From Moorena sp. SIO3H5 (GTDB lineage Bacteria; Cyanobacteriota; Cyanobacteriia; Cyanobacteriales; Coleofasciculaceae), in NCBI RefSeq assembly GCF_010692395.1, contig NZ_JAAHHS010000037.1, forward strand, positions 1 through 37,082: a DNA stretch of 37,082 bases, in the 5' to 3' direction. The notes under the pieces were generated by a model that saw only the letters and a list, made by a program, of their open reading frames with translations, was not told the DNA's origin and ran no database searches. Position numbers and translations under genes: made by a program. The stretch's first letter is position 1. Every line of letters begins with the position of its first letter. Shown here piece after piece: positions 25,907 to 33,983 of the stretch.

Positions 25907-26060
25907 ACTGAATACGTTCAGTACTGAATACGTTCACTATTGAGTGCTGAGTGCTGGGTGCTGAATATGGGGAAAAGGTTATAGGTACAAACAATCTTGA
26001 TCCTTAAGTTTAGACCACGTACCTCTCCCTGCTGACTCCCCACTCTTAAACTCAGCACTC
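25907..26060. repeat. repeat cluster between serA and prmA
   Basis: ACTGAATACGTTCA occurs twice (25907-25920 and 25923-25936). A heptamer-like run of GTGCTGA/GTGCTGG follows (about 25944-25964). GAGTGCTGAGT (25942-25952) is the perfect inverse of ACTCAGCACTC (26050-26060), so the whole spacer could fold into a large hairpin. Confidence 0.7.
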
Positions 26061-26079
26061 TCGACCTCGGAACTAACAT

Positions 26080-26976
26080 ATGGCAAACAGCTGGTGGGAA
26101 ATTCAAATTTTGTGCGACTCTGCCTTAGAGGATTTAATCTTCTGGCGACTAGAAAAGTTTGGTTGTCGAGGAATGTCCAGCCAGCTTAAGGGACATTCTC
26201 AACTAGTGCTTGCTCACTTACCCCAAATACAAGCACAGCTGTTGGATCTGGCAGCTCTTGCCCTTTGGGTAAATCAGGATGCCCTTACTGTAGGGCTGCC
26301 AGTACCGATAACTCGGTGGCACCTGATTGATGAGGAAGATTGGGCAAGTAGTTGGAAACAATACTGGGAACCCCAAGAAGTTGGCGATCGCTTTTTGATA
26401 TATCCCGCCTGGCTACCCTTACCAGACCCTTCCGAACGGATATTGTTACGCCTTGATCCTGGAGCAGCATTTGGCACAGGTACCCATCCCACCACTCAGT
26501 TATGCCTGGAAGCATTAGAGATGCGTCTGGGCTTCAGCAGTGATCACGACAATGTCGTAGCGGATATTGGCTGTGGTTCGGGTATTCTCTCCATTGCCTC
26601 GGTGTTGTTAGGGGCTAAAAAGGTCTATGGCGTGGATATTGACCCCTTAGCCGTGGGTGCTGCCCGCAACAATCGCTCTCTTAACAACATGTCTGACGAG
26701 GATCTGGTGATAGAACAGGGTAGTCTAGAAACCTTGTCTAAGCTTACTAATGGTGAACCAGTAGATGGCATTCTCTGCAATATTCTGGCAGAGGTGATTA
26801 TTGATTTAATTCCACTAATGAATGCGATGGCGAAACCCACCAGCTGGGGAGTTATCAGTGGTGTGTTATTAGATCAGGTCAAACCAATTGCTGATACCCT
26901 AGAACAAAATAACTGGATTGTCGCCACCCTCTGGAAGCGTCAGGATTGGTGTTGTTTTAATATTCGGCGCTCCTGA
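26080..26976 (+). CDS. prmA: ribosomal protein L11 methyltransferase
   Basis: A 298-residue SAM-dependent methyltransferase that trimethylates ribosomal protein L11. The N-terminal substrate-recognition domain begins [29 protein letters not shown]. The linker and catalytic domain carry [45 protein letters not shown], the SAM motif [14 protein letters not shown] (160-173), [16 protein letters not shown] and [13 protein letters not shown]. All are standard PrmA motifs and the length is normal. Start ATG 26080. It ends 11 bp from the end of the convergent cpcF gene, with no clear terminator between them, so antisense overlap of transcripts is likely. Confidence 0.95.
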   Translation: MANSWWEIQILCDSALEDLIFWRLEKFGCRGMSSQLKGHSQLVLAHLPQIQAQLLDLAALALWVNQDALTVGLPVPITRWHLIDEEDWASSWKQYWEPQEVGDRFLIYPAWLPLPDPSERILLRLDPGAAFGTGTHPTTQLCLEALEMRLGFSSDHDNVVADIGCGSGILSIASVLLGAKKVYGVDIDPLAVGAARNNRSLNNMSDEDLVIEQGSLETLSKLTNGEPVDGILCNILAEVIIDLIPLMNAMAKPTSWGVISGVLLDQVKPIADTLEQNNWIVATLWKRQDWCCFNIRRS

Positions 26977-26987
26977 TTAGTTATTCT

Positions 26988-27626
26988 TTATGCAAGTTGT
27001 TGGATAGCCAGTTGGATACGGGTGCCCACTGTTACATCGGTTTCAGTCTTGAACATTTGGGCTAAATGAGTTTTGATAGTCTCAGCCAGCTCCGGATAGG
27101 TGACCACTACAGCAGTAGCTAGACCTTGCAATCCTACTACGGAAGAATAACGAACTACCCATTCTGAGTCTTGACAGGTTAGCAGTAGTGTTTTAAAAGC
27201 TTGTTCTTGGGCAGCAGGAATTTTATTTCTAGGCATATCCTCCCAGTCCAGATTACCCAGACCTTTTGTTGCAGCTCGACGGACGCTCATAGAAAAGTCA
27301 GTTTCAGCAGCTTCGATTAAGGTATCGAAGGCTCTAGGATCGCCAATTCCTGATAGTGCGCGGATTGCCCAGGCTCTACCTCCGTAGTTATAGTCATCAA
27401 TTAGGTTTAGCAATTGCTGTACTGCTGTTTTCCCGAATCGCACTATTCCACCAGCAGCTAATTCTGCTGCACCTGGGTTGTTGTAGCTAAAAACTGCAAT
27501 TAAAGTGGGTATCGCAGCTTCTATATGGGCATTAGCCAGGATTCTCACTGCTTTTACTAAACTATAGGCAGAATCTGCCTCTTTCACAGCTCGAATTAAT
27601 TCTTGCTCTTGGGTTGTGTTGGTCAT
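26988..27626 (-). CDS. cpcF: phycocyanobilin lyase subunit CpcF
   Basis: A 212-residue HEAT/PBS-lyase-repeat protein. With CpcE it forms the heterodimeric lyase that attaches phycocyanobilin to Cys84 of CpcA. The sequence begins MTNTTQEQELIRAVKEADSAYSL, close to known CpcF starts, and contains repeated helical units: EAAIPTLIAVFSYNNPGAAELAAGGIVRFG, RAWAIRALSGIGDPRAFDTLIEA, MSVRRAATKGLGNLDW and WVVRYSSVVGLQGLA. ATG 27626 is preferred over the in-frame codon at 27644. It lies on the same strand as cpcBA and cpcE but 386 bp after cpcE, with a repeat in the gap, so it may have its own promoter. Confidence 0.88.
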   Translation of the reverse strand: MTNTTQEQELIRAVKEADSAYSLVKAVRILANAHIEAAIPTLIAVFSYNNPGAAELAAGGIVRFGKTAVQQLLNLIDDYNYGGRAWAIRALSGIGDPRAFDTLIEAAETDFSMSVRRAATKGLGNLDWEDMPRNKIPAAQEQAFKTLLLTCQDSEWVVRYSSVVGLQGLATAVVVTYPELAETIKTHLAQMFKTETDVTVGTRIQLAIQQLA

Positions 27627-28012
27627 GCAGGGGTCTAATATCAAGTCTGGTTGAATACCAATAATCTAGGGGAGTGTGAGGAGATGGGAATATTTTTATT
27701 AAGCGATGCAGCGCCTTCATGCGGGGGTTTCCACGGGGCTTACAAGGTGCGGACGCAGGTTCCGCACACAGACCCAAAACCATGAGCGACTGCATCAAGA
27801 CAGGGTAATTATCCTGATATGATATAAGCTTAAAAGTTGTTTCCCCTAAGGGTTTTATCGTGGTAGGTTTAAAGCAAAAAACAAAAGTATCAAAACCTAA
27901 TAGTTTTGAAGTAATGCTTCGATAAATGGTTTAGATAAAATCGTTATCTAAAATTTTAGATAAAATTATTTTATACTTGTTTCTTAATCTTTGATACTTT
28001 ATCCTTCACACT
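27627..28012. other. cpcE-cpcF spacer containing a 98-bp imperfect palindromic repeat
   Basis: No gene. At about 27704-27801 the ends CGATGCAGCGC and GCGACTGCATC are imperfect inverses. The interior GCGGGGGTTTCCACGGGG resembles 33945-33961, and the end TGCATCAAGACA resembles 31671-31682, so a dispersed repeat family is likely. TTTAGATAAAAT occurs twice near 27930-27965. Confidence 0.55.
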
Positions 28013-28849
28013 TCAAAGAAGACCATCCATCAAATTAATAGTTCTAATTGCCGTCTCTGATAGTTGGCAACCATCAGTGGGATGGCTTTCTAAGTAATGC
28101 TCTAGAATTCCTTTGAGCGCGATTAACCTGAGACTATTTTCTGCCCAGGTCTTAGCGATCGCATCTGCTGCTGGTAAATAACCAATTGCCCCGAGATCGG
28201 AAAGAGCTCCTCGCCTCAGTTGCACTTGATTAGCACTCAAAGCTTTGATTAAACGTTCAGCATAAGTAGGGTTTTGAGTTAGCTGGTACATTGCCCTGGC
28301 GGCGGCATACTGTTCCAACTCGTTGGGATGCTCTAGGAATACTTCAATCAGGTCAATCGCTTCAGTTACACCAAGATCCCCCAAGGCTTCGATGACAGCA
28401 TTATAGGGTTGGGCGAGGTGGGGACTTCCGGGTATAGGCTCGGCTGCTTCTAAACCTCCGTCTAGGAGTTTGATCAGCTTGGGAATACAGGTACGATCTT
28501 CTAACATCGCTAAAGATTGTACCGCTGCTTCCCTAACATAAAAATCTGGGCAGTCTAAACAATCAATCAGCGCAGGCACAGCTCGATGGTCTCCTAGTTT
28601 GCCCAGAGCCCTGGCAGCATTCCGGCGCAGAGGATACCCTCCTAATTCTGTCTGGTTTTCCTGATCCTCTAGCGCAGCAATTAGGGCATCAATTGCCAGT
28701 GGTTCCCGGACTCGGAACTTTCCTAGCCACCATGCTGCATAATAGCGAAGCCCCTGGTCGTTGCCTTGTAGATTGGCGATCGCTTGCTCTACAGTTAAAG
28801 ACTCAGAGTTATCAGTCTCAACATAATTCTCAAGACTAGGCTGCAACAT
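28013..28849 (-). CDS. cpcE: phycocyanobilin lyase subunit CpcE
   Basis: A 278-residue HEAT-repeat protein, partner of CpcF in chromophore attachment to the phycocyanin alpha subunit. The segment LTVEQAIANLQGNDQGLRYYAAWWLGKFRV is the CpcE N-terminal signature. PBS-lyase repeats follow: YPLRRNAARALGKLGDHRAVPALIDCL, FYVREAAVQSLAMLEDRTCIPKLI, AVIEALGDLGVTEAIDLIEVFLEH and LRRGALSDLGAIGYLPAADAIA. Length is normal. It follows cpcA on the same strand after 248 bases that include a hairpin, the usual arrangement in which cpcE is expressed at a lower level than cpcBA. Start ATG 28849. Confidence 0.92.
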   Translation of the reverse strand: MLQPSLENYVETDNSESLTVEQAIANLQGNDQGLRYYAAWWLGKFRVREPLAIDALIAALEDQENQTELGGYPLRRNAARALGKLGDHRAVPALIDCLDCPDFYVREAAVQSLAMLEDRTCIPKLIKLLDGGLEAAEPIPGSPHLAQPYNAVIEALGDLGVTEAIDLIEVFLEHPNELEQYAAARAMYQLTQNPTYAERLIKALSANQVQLRRGALSDLGAIGYLPAADAIAKTWAENSLRLIALKGILEHYLESHPTDGCQLSETAIRTINLMDGLL

Positions 28850-28926
28850 TTAAACTTCTTAATTTAAACATATTAAGTTTCATTTTAATTACTTTTTTGA
28901 GCAGGGAGGATAAGACTCAATTAAAT

Positions 28927-28976
28927 CTCCTGTCTCCTCAAAAAACCTGCCAATTTCTTACATCGAACTCAGGTAA
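28927..28976. repeat. 50-bp repeat, copy A (3' of cpcA)
   Basis: These 50 bases match 31941-31990 at 41 of 50 positions, with no gap. Shared blocks are AAAAAAC, TTTCTTA and ATCGAACT, plus a CTCCTG heptamer-like start. Both copies lie on the 3' side of minus-strand phycobilisome genes. Confidence 0.8.
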
Positions 28977-29034
28977 TGGATGCTTCCTAGATAGACGAGC
29001 CAGATAGACCAACTGTATAGACAAAACAATGCCC

Positions 29035-29082
29035 GGAAAGGTCAGCAGATGCTAGTTCTTGCTAACACCTGCTGACCTTTCC
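29035..29082 (-). terminator. strong hairpin just after cpcA
   Basis: GGAAAGGTCAGCAG (29035-29048) and CTGCTGACCTTTCC (29069-29082) pair perfectly over 14 bp, starting 15 bases after the cpcA stop; further pairs extend into the loop. No T-run follows, so it more likely stabilises the cpcBA message or attenuates read-through to cpcE than fully terminates. Confidence 0.75.
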
Positions 29083-29097
29083 AGGCCAAAAGAGCAA

Positions 29098-29586
29098 TTA
29101 GCTCAGGGCGTTAATAGCGTAGTCAATGTAGTTATTTGCCTCAGTAGCAGGCTGACCAGTTAAACCATGGTTAGCCTTGATGTACTTGAGGGCTTCGATG
29201 TACCAGCTTGGAGACAGCTCGAAGGTACGGTTGATTTCATCTAAACCAGCAATCAAGTACTCATCCATCGGTCCAGTACCACCAGCAACTAGGCAGTAAG
29301 TCACCATACGCAGATAGTAACCGATATCACGGGAGCATTTTGCCTTGCCTGTAGGGTCAGATGCGTAGGTTGGTCCAGGCATGCTAGTGGTGTAAGGGAA
29401 TTTGTTATACACCGCTTGGGCTGCACCTTCAGTCAAGGTAGAGGCTTTAGCAGTCAAGGCTTTTGCTGCTTCTAAGCAAGCTGTAGCCCGCTGGAATCGA
29501 CCGAAGGCAGTCTGGATTTCTGTATTACTTAAAAAACGACCTTGAGCGTCAGCAGCAGCTACGGCTTCTGTAAGCGGGGTTTTCAT
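29098..29586 (-). CDS. cpcA: phycocyanin alpha subunit
   Basis: A 162-residue light-harvesting subunit of phycobilisome rods. The sequence [20 protein letters not shown] and the end [10 protein letters not shown] are diagnostic for CpcA. The chromophore-binding Cys84 lies in [23 protein letters not shown], followed by [33 protein letters not shown]. Length is the standard 162. The presence of one Cys in the Cys84 position and an otherwise C-phycocyanin sequence argues against phycoerythrocyanin or R-phycocyanin. It follows cpcB by 89 bp on the same strand. Confidence 0.97.
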   Translation of the reverse strand: MKTPLTEAVAAADAQGRFLSNTEIQTAFGRFQRATACLEAAKALTAKASTLTEGAAQAVYNKFPYTTSMPGPTYASDPTGKAKCSRDIGYYLRMVTYCLVAGGTGPMDEYLIAGLDEINRTFELSPSWYIEALKYIKANHGLTGQPATEANNYIDYAINALS

Positions 29587-29675
29587 TGTCTAGGTATCTC
29601 CCTAATATTTTGTCAAGTTTTCAAAAACGTTTGAAGTTGTGATAGTTAGACAGCAAGTGATATGCCTTTAGCGTT

Positions 29676-30194
29676 TTAGGCAACTGCACCAGCTGCTTTG
29701 TCGAAGTAGCTGGCAATTTCAGCCATCAGAGAGGTGCAATCACCAGGGGTGATGCCATTGGTGTCGTTAGCGATCGCAATCGCAGCATCCTTCATTTTTT
29801 CTACACCCACTGCTACGGAAGCACCAGGAGTTCCCAGCGCTAGGTAGGTTTCCCGTAGACCATTGAGGCAGCGGTCTTCTAGCACACTAGCATCACCAGC
29901 AAAAATGGCGTAAGTTACATAGCGCAGGATGATTTCCATATCACGCAAGCAAGCAGCCATCCGACGGCTGGTGTAGGCATTACCACCAGGATTGATTAAC
30001 TGGGGTTGCTCAGCAAACAGGGAGCGAGCTGCGTTAGCCACAATGGTAGAAGAGTTGCTGGTAATGCGGTTTACTGCATCCATCCGCTTGTTGCTGTCAG
30101 CCACCATAGCGCTAAGAGCACTTAGTTGCTCTGCACTAATGTATTGACCCTGGGCATCAGCCTGCGAAACAAGCTTAGTAAAGGCATCAAACAT
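29676..30194 (-). CDS. cpcB: phycocyanin beta subunit
   Basis: A 172-residue subunit that pairs with CpcA into the rod hexamer. It starts [20 protein letters not shown] and carries the two bilin cysteines: Cys82 ([20 protein letters not shown]) and Cys153 ([20 protein letters not shown]). Asn72 in [10 protein letters not shown] is the position normally methylated by CpcM. Length is standard. First gene of the cpcBA unit; a 543-bp leader region separates it from cpcL upstream on the same strand. Cys82 would be loaded by a CpcS/CpeS-type lyase and Cys153 by a CpcT-type lyase; a CpeS/CpcS-type gene is at the window end. Confidence 0.97.
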   Translation of the reverse strand: MFDAFTKLVSQADAQGQYISAEQLSALSAMVADSNKRMDAVNRITSNSSTIVANAARSLFAEQPQLINPGGNAYTSRRMAACLRDMEIILRYVTYAIFAGDASVLEDRCLNGLRETYLALGTPGASVAVGVEKMKDAAIAIANDTNGITPGDCTSLMAEIASYFDKAAGAVA

Positions 30195-30737
30195 TGACGG
30201 AATCTCCTACGTTAGTTGGTTTTGTTTCAAAACGGGCTTCAGTTAAACAGACTCAGACTGAATCAAAGTAAATCAAGCAGCCTGGAAGGGGATAGAACAT
30301 GCTACAGCCACAGTCAATACTCCTATCTCTGTGTCTTGGTCTTTGTCCTAGTCTTTGTCCCATGAGTTGGGTTCAAAACGGATCGTTAAGAAAAATTACA
30401 AAACTTCACGTTTTGGTCAGAGACCTAGGAATGCTGTGTGTCAACCGGTTGGTTGGCTTTTGCCTGTCACTATTTACCCTTCAGGTAACTTTTATACAAT
30501 GATGTCGAGCCTTTATTCGTTACATCTTGTTAAGAGTTTAAGATTTTTTTATGTCTGATTGCAACGGCAGATCAGAACTGGCTTGCTATAGCGACCCTGT
30601 GGATTCGCTCCACATTGGTGCTGGAAGCCTCTTGGTTGGTTACTTCCTGCTCAAGACACAGCTCAGCTGTTCACTCTAACTAATTGGTCTAGCCGTTGGC
30701 AGCTAAGTAACATTTCTTATCAAACCTACACTCACAG
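30195..30737 (-). promoter_or_regulatory. upstream region of cpcBA
   Basis: 543 bases between cpcL and cpcB that must hold the main cpcBA promoter and a long leader, as is usual for this highly expressed operon. A TATAAA on the minus strand near 30492-30497 is a candidate -10, without a good -35. Short open frames on the plus strand here look spurious. Confidence 0.5.
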
Positions 30738-31472
30738 CTACAGACTGATAATACCCCAGGCCGCTAAGGCGATGGCGATTGTTCCCCCAAGTAAGACTAC
30801 AGCCCCTGCCTTAGTGATTAATCCTGCTACAAAGCGGACTGAGGCAGGAGGATAATAGGTTTTGAAACCAATTGGTTGGTGTTTGAAGTAACCCAGCTGT
30901 TGCAGTTGAGTGCGGTAGTCTTCCCCATAACGAGGCATCCGGGCAAAGGGTAGCTCCCCTTGAGTACGCTGGGCTATGATCCGCCGCCGCTGATAAGGCA
31001 CGGTGTCATCACCAAAGTTTTCCAGGTACTCGTCGCTATCGAGCAGAGCATCAATAAAGTTTTTTAGCCCTTTGGTAGCCAGCACTATTGACCAGGCTAA
31101 TTTCTCCTGCTCGCTGTAGACATCACGCCCCAAGATGCGTTGTACACACATCTGGACAAAACGGTAGTTGTTGTTGGTCTGATAATTGCGCTGCCAAAAA
31201 GGTTCTGATGTTGCTAGACCACGAATGAACTCGCGCACCGTGATTTGACCAAATCTCAGCTGTGATTCTAAAAAGGTTTGGCGGTTGCTTTTGAGAATCT
31301 GTTGTTCATTAAAAATCTGACTATAGGCTGACCTAATCAACTCATCCATTTCCGATGGAGAGAGCAGATTAGCTGTAGTGTATAGTTTCGGCTGCTCATC
31401 TCCAGGCACCTCATATCCAGCGACGCGCTGATTTTGGGTTGAGGGCGGATACTCTAGCAAAGGAATTGTCAT
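30738..31472 (-). CDS. cpcL: CpcL-type (CpcG2) membrane-anchored phycobilisome rod linker
   Basis: A 244-residue rod linker. Residues about 20-180 form the Pfam00427 linker domain ([46 protein letters not shown], then [56 protein letters not shown]). Unlike ordinary CpcG, the C-terminus (about residues 212-243, [20 protein letters not shown] and AIALAAWG) is a hydrophobic helix. That tail defines CpcL, which anchors phycocyanin rods to the thylakoid, without an allophycocyanin core, and serves photosystem I and its NDH supercomplex. It lies upstream of cpcBA and downstream of pebAB on the same strand. Start ATG 31472. Confidence 0.9.
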   Translation of the reverse strand: MTIPLLEYPPSTQNQRVAGYEVPGDEQPKLYTTANLLSPSEMDELIRSAYSQIFNEQQILKSNRQTFLESQLRFGQITVREFIRGLATSEPFWQRNYQTNNNYRFVQMCVQRILGRDVYSEQEKLAWSIVLATKGLKNFIDALLDSDEYLENFGDDTVPYQRRRIIAQRTQGELPFARMPRYGEDYRTQLQQLGYFKHQPIGFKTYYPPASVRFVAGLITKAGAVVLLGGTIAIALAAWGIISL

Positions 31473-31635
31473 TAATCACCTCTATGATCGTAAACCTCAG
31501 TCACAATCACAGATTAGGGGATCAGCTTCATACAAGCCTAACTTTTTTAAAGGTTCTTAATTAAAAGATATATTTTTTAATTTTAGCGACTTATGAAGTA
31601 TTAAGTATTAAGTATGCTTTCGCCCATTAAAACAA

Positions 31636-31685
31636 CCTTGTTTTGATGCAAAGCGCGAGTGGGGAGGGGCTGCATCAAGACAAGG
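31636..31685. repeat. 50-bp hairpin-forming repeat upstream of cpcL
   Basis: CCTTGTTTTGATGCA (31636-31650) and TGCATCAAGACAAGG (31671-31685) are inverted repeats with one mismatch. The end TGCATCAAGAC is shared with the repeat in the cpcE-cpcF spacer. The rest of the gap 31473-32008 holds a direct repeat AATTCTGTATTATT (31893-31906 and 31913-31926), AAGTATT triplication near 31598, and no gene. I found no CcaR-type G-box here. Confidence 0.7.
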
Positions 31686-31940
31686 ATTTGAGATATATCA
31701 AAAAAATTTGTTTCTGGCTACTGTTACGGTTTGGCGATCGCGGCTAGGGGAAAGGCTAAGATCTTGCACGTTTCATTAAAGGCTCTAAAATTGTAGGAGT
31801 ATCGAGTCAGGAGCTTTGAGTCATGATAGATGGAATCAAGATAAATTATTGACCAGTTAATTGGCAATTAATCAGAGTTTTATTAAGAAAAAAATTCTGT
31901 ATTATTCCCATCAATTCTGTATTATTATCTTGACTTATCA

Positions 31941-31990
31941 CTCCTGACTCCTGAAAAAACTAACCACTTTCTTAAATCGAACTGAGGTTA
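31941..31990. repeat. 50-bp repeat, copy B (3' of pebB)
   Basis: Matches 28927-28976 at 41 of 50 positions. It ends 18 bases after the pebB stop codon (minus strand reading), where a 3'-end or transcript-stability element would lie. The left edge also forms a 9-bp inverse with AGTCAGGAG at 31805-31813. Confidence 0.8.
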
Positions 31991-32008
31991 AGTTTTAAAA
32001 TCCTAAGC

Positions 32009-32752
32009 TTAAACCTGTGCGAGCTTCCGCTCTAGGTCAAATAAGAAACCATGGATGTACTCCTCAGTCCATTCGCTGCCATAAAATCTCTGAAACATAC
32101 CACGAGCTGGGTCTTTCTCAGCACGATAACCCAGATAACGCAGTTGAGCTTCCTTGATGGCTTCGAGATGTTTGGAATCAGTAATTACTTCTGCCTTATC
32201 CACAAAATCCAAGTAAGCTGTCAGATAGTCCTTGAACGCAGCAAACACCCGATTTTCCACTACTTCGGTTTCCTTAGGGCGTGTCCACAGGAAAGCTGGG
32301 GAAAAGAACGGTGTTGCTTCCTCAGGAAAGTCTCCTCCCCAAGGCAAATGCTGTTGATGGGCTTTGAAAATCGGTAGGATAGGTTCGGTGTAACGAGCTT
32401 GATAGGCTGGGTCATCCCGGAACAGGGGCTGCATATCCAAGGCAATCAGATGTCCACCAGGTAAGGTCACTAAGTCAGCCCCGAAGAAGGGCAGGTCATA
32501 GTTGAGGTGGGGGAAGATCACAAAATTGAGTACCTGTAATGCTGCTCCCCCCTGGACGTGAGCAGCTCGAATTTGTCTGATTTTGGGGGCAGCAAAGGCA
32601 TAACTCGTCGTCAGGACATCTTGCTGCTTTTTACCTTTACCCACTGTTGCGAATTTGCTTTCAAACCCAGGGGGAATGGGATAAGGCTGTAGATCAAGGC
32701 GCTCTTTTAGATATGCGATCGCGTAGTCTAGAAACGGCTGATAGAGAGTCAT
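32009..32752 (-). CDS. pebB: phycoerythrobilin:ferredoxin oxidoreductase
   Basis: A 247-residue ferredoxin-dependent bilin reductase that converts 15,16-dihydrobiliverdin to phycoerythrobilin. Family features are [12 protein letters not shown], the central [27 protein letters not shown] with the conserved Asp, [11 protein letters not shown] and the C-terminal [28 protein letters not shown]. The long loop and the pairing with PebA favour PebB over PcyA or HY2. Its start ATG overlaps the pebA stop by 4 bases (ATGA), so the two are translationally coupled, which fits the known substrate channelling between them. Start ATG 32752. Confidence 0.93.
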   Translation of the reverse strand: MTLYQPFLDYAIAYLKERLDLQPYPIPPGFESKFATVGKGKKQQDVLTTSYAFAAPKIRQIRAAHVQGGAALQVLNFVIFPHLNYDLPFFGADLVTLPGGHLIALDMQPLFRDDPAYQARYTEPILPIFKAHQQHLPWGGDFPEEATPFFSPAFLWTRPKETEVVENRVFAAFKDYLTAYLDFVDKAEVITDSKHLEAIKEAQLRYLGYRAEKDPARGMFQRFYGSEWTEEYIHGFLFDLERKLAQV

Positions 32753-33486
32753 GTTTGGCTTTGACTAACGGCTAAAGGCATCGCATTTTCAAATAAGAAC
32801 TCATATAAGAACTGCTCTGACCACTCGGGACCAAAGTAGCTGCTGAACAGACCATGGGCTGGGTCTCTGTCGGCACTATACTGGTCGTAGTCTTTCTGTG
32901 CCTTAACAATGCGCTCAATATCTTCTGGCTCAGTTAGAGGCTCAGCTTGCTCCACCATTTGCCAATATAACGCCAAGTAGTCTTTGTAAGCCTCAAAGAC
33001 TTCCGTTTTCACTGTCTCTAGGGAATCGATTTTGGCAAACAGTAGATACTTAGAGAAGTATTGGTTAGCATCGTAAAACTTCATTTCTAAGTTTTGTGCC
33101 AAGTCCTGATAGCGATCGCGAATGACTCGCATCGGTTCAATATATTTTTCCTGATACGCTTCATCCCTGAACAATGGCTGAAAGTCTAGAACCACCAGGA
33201 TTTTCTTTTTGCCAAAGGCTAAGAAGTCAATCCCTAGCAAAGGGATATCGTAACAGTGACTAGGATACATTACACTGTTAAACACTTGGGAGACTGGTCC
33301 AACATCCATGTAGGTATAGCGAATCTTCCGCAATTCCGGGCATTGGTAACACCAGCTTTGAATAATCGCCCGATGTTTAGCGCGATCGCTTACCTGACGT
33401 TCTAACCCTGGGGGTATCGGTTGACTGCTTAAATCAAACCGCTTGAATAGCTCTTTTTCCAGATAGTCCAGGAAAGGCTGATACAT
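32749..33486 (-). CDS. pebA: 15,16-dihydrobiliverdin:ferredoxin oxidoreductase
   Basis: A 245-residue bilin reductase that reduces biliverdin IXalpha at the C15-C16 bridge. The N-terminus [29 protein letters not shown], the central [32 protein letters not shown] and the C-terminal [28 protein letters not shown] mark it as PebA. It is the first gene of the pebAB pair. Phycoerythrobilin made here would serve a phycoerythrin or a PEB-carrying phycobiliprotein; no phycoerythrin subunit gene lies in the window. Start ATG 33486, with a hairpin about 150 bases upstream. Confidence 0.93.
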   Translation of the reverse strand: MYQPFLDYLEKELFKRFDLSSQPIPPGLERQVSDRAKHRAIIQSWCYQCPELRKIRYTYMDVGPVSQVFNSVMYPSHCYDIPLLGIDFLAFGKKKILVVLDFQPLFRDEAYQEKYIEPMRVIRDRYQDLAQNLEMKFYDANQYFSKYLLFAKIDSLETVKTEVFEAYKDYLALYWQMVEQAEPLTEPEDIERIVKAQKDYDQYSADRDPAHGLFSSYFGPEWSEQFLYEFLFENAMPLAVSQSQT

Positions 33487-33983
33487 TTATATTGCTCGTA
33501 TACATAGTAAAACCCTTACTGAGCATAGAGGATTGCGATACTTCCTGTCTCATTTCTCCCAGACAAAGAAATAATCGTTAACATTTGCCTGAGCTAACCT
33601 TTGCCTGGCTAAATAACCCAAATCTACCTAAGGGGAAGCTTTCCTTGCCACCCTGTCAAAGCATTAGCAAGGAAAGCGCTGCCAGTCAATAGGGATTACT
33701 TCAAAACTAATCCTTATTGTGTTATACGGCAAGGTACTTCATCAAAACTTTGCACGCCTCGCCAGTCAAATGTACTGAAAACCCCAGTTTTTTCTGTAAG
33801 TAGTAAGTAAATAGTAATCAATTACTGAATAGATTACTGAATAGATTATTTTTATCAATTACCTTTGAGCCGTAATTCGCTAATTTTCCCATTTTAAAGG
33901 GAAAATTCAAGTCTTAATTGCCATTGTATCCGCCACATGCATGGTGGGGGTTTCTACAGGGCGAGTTTTTATATCAACCTTGG
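33487..33983. promoter_or_regulatory. divergent region upstream of pebA with hairpin and direct repeat
   Basis: GCTTTCCTTGC (33638-33648) and GCAAGGAAAGC (33667-33677) form a perfect 11-bp hairpin in the likely pebA leader. ATTACTGAATAG occurs twice in tandem (33821-33844). TGGGGGTTTCTACAGGG at 33945-33961 resembles the repeat in the cpcE-cpcF spacer. No gene is seen in these 500 bases. Confidence 0.6.

Noticed and set aside
29098..29586. Phycoerythrocyanin (PecA) or R-phycocyanin alpha
   Set aside because: The sequence is CpcA-like throughout, with a single bilin cysteine at position 84 and the CpcA ends.
30299..30558. Two overlapping 67-codon open frames on the plus strand upstream of cpcB
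   Set aside because: Low-complexity translations, no ribosome-binding site, and they lie in the cpcBA leader region on the opposite strand.
31473..32008. CcaR G-box (CTTTNCNATTT direct repeat) controlling cpcL
   Set aside because: I searched both strands by eye and found no match, so I do not claim CcaSR control.
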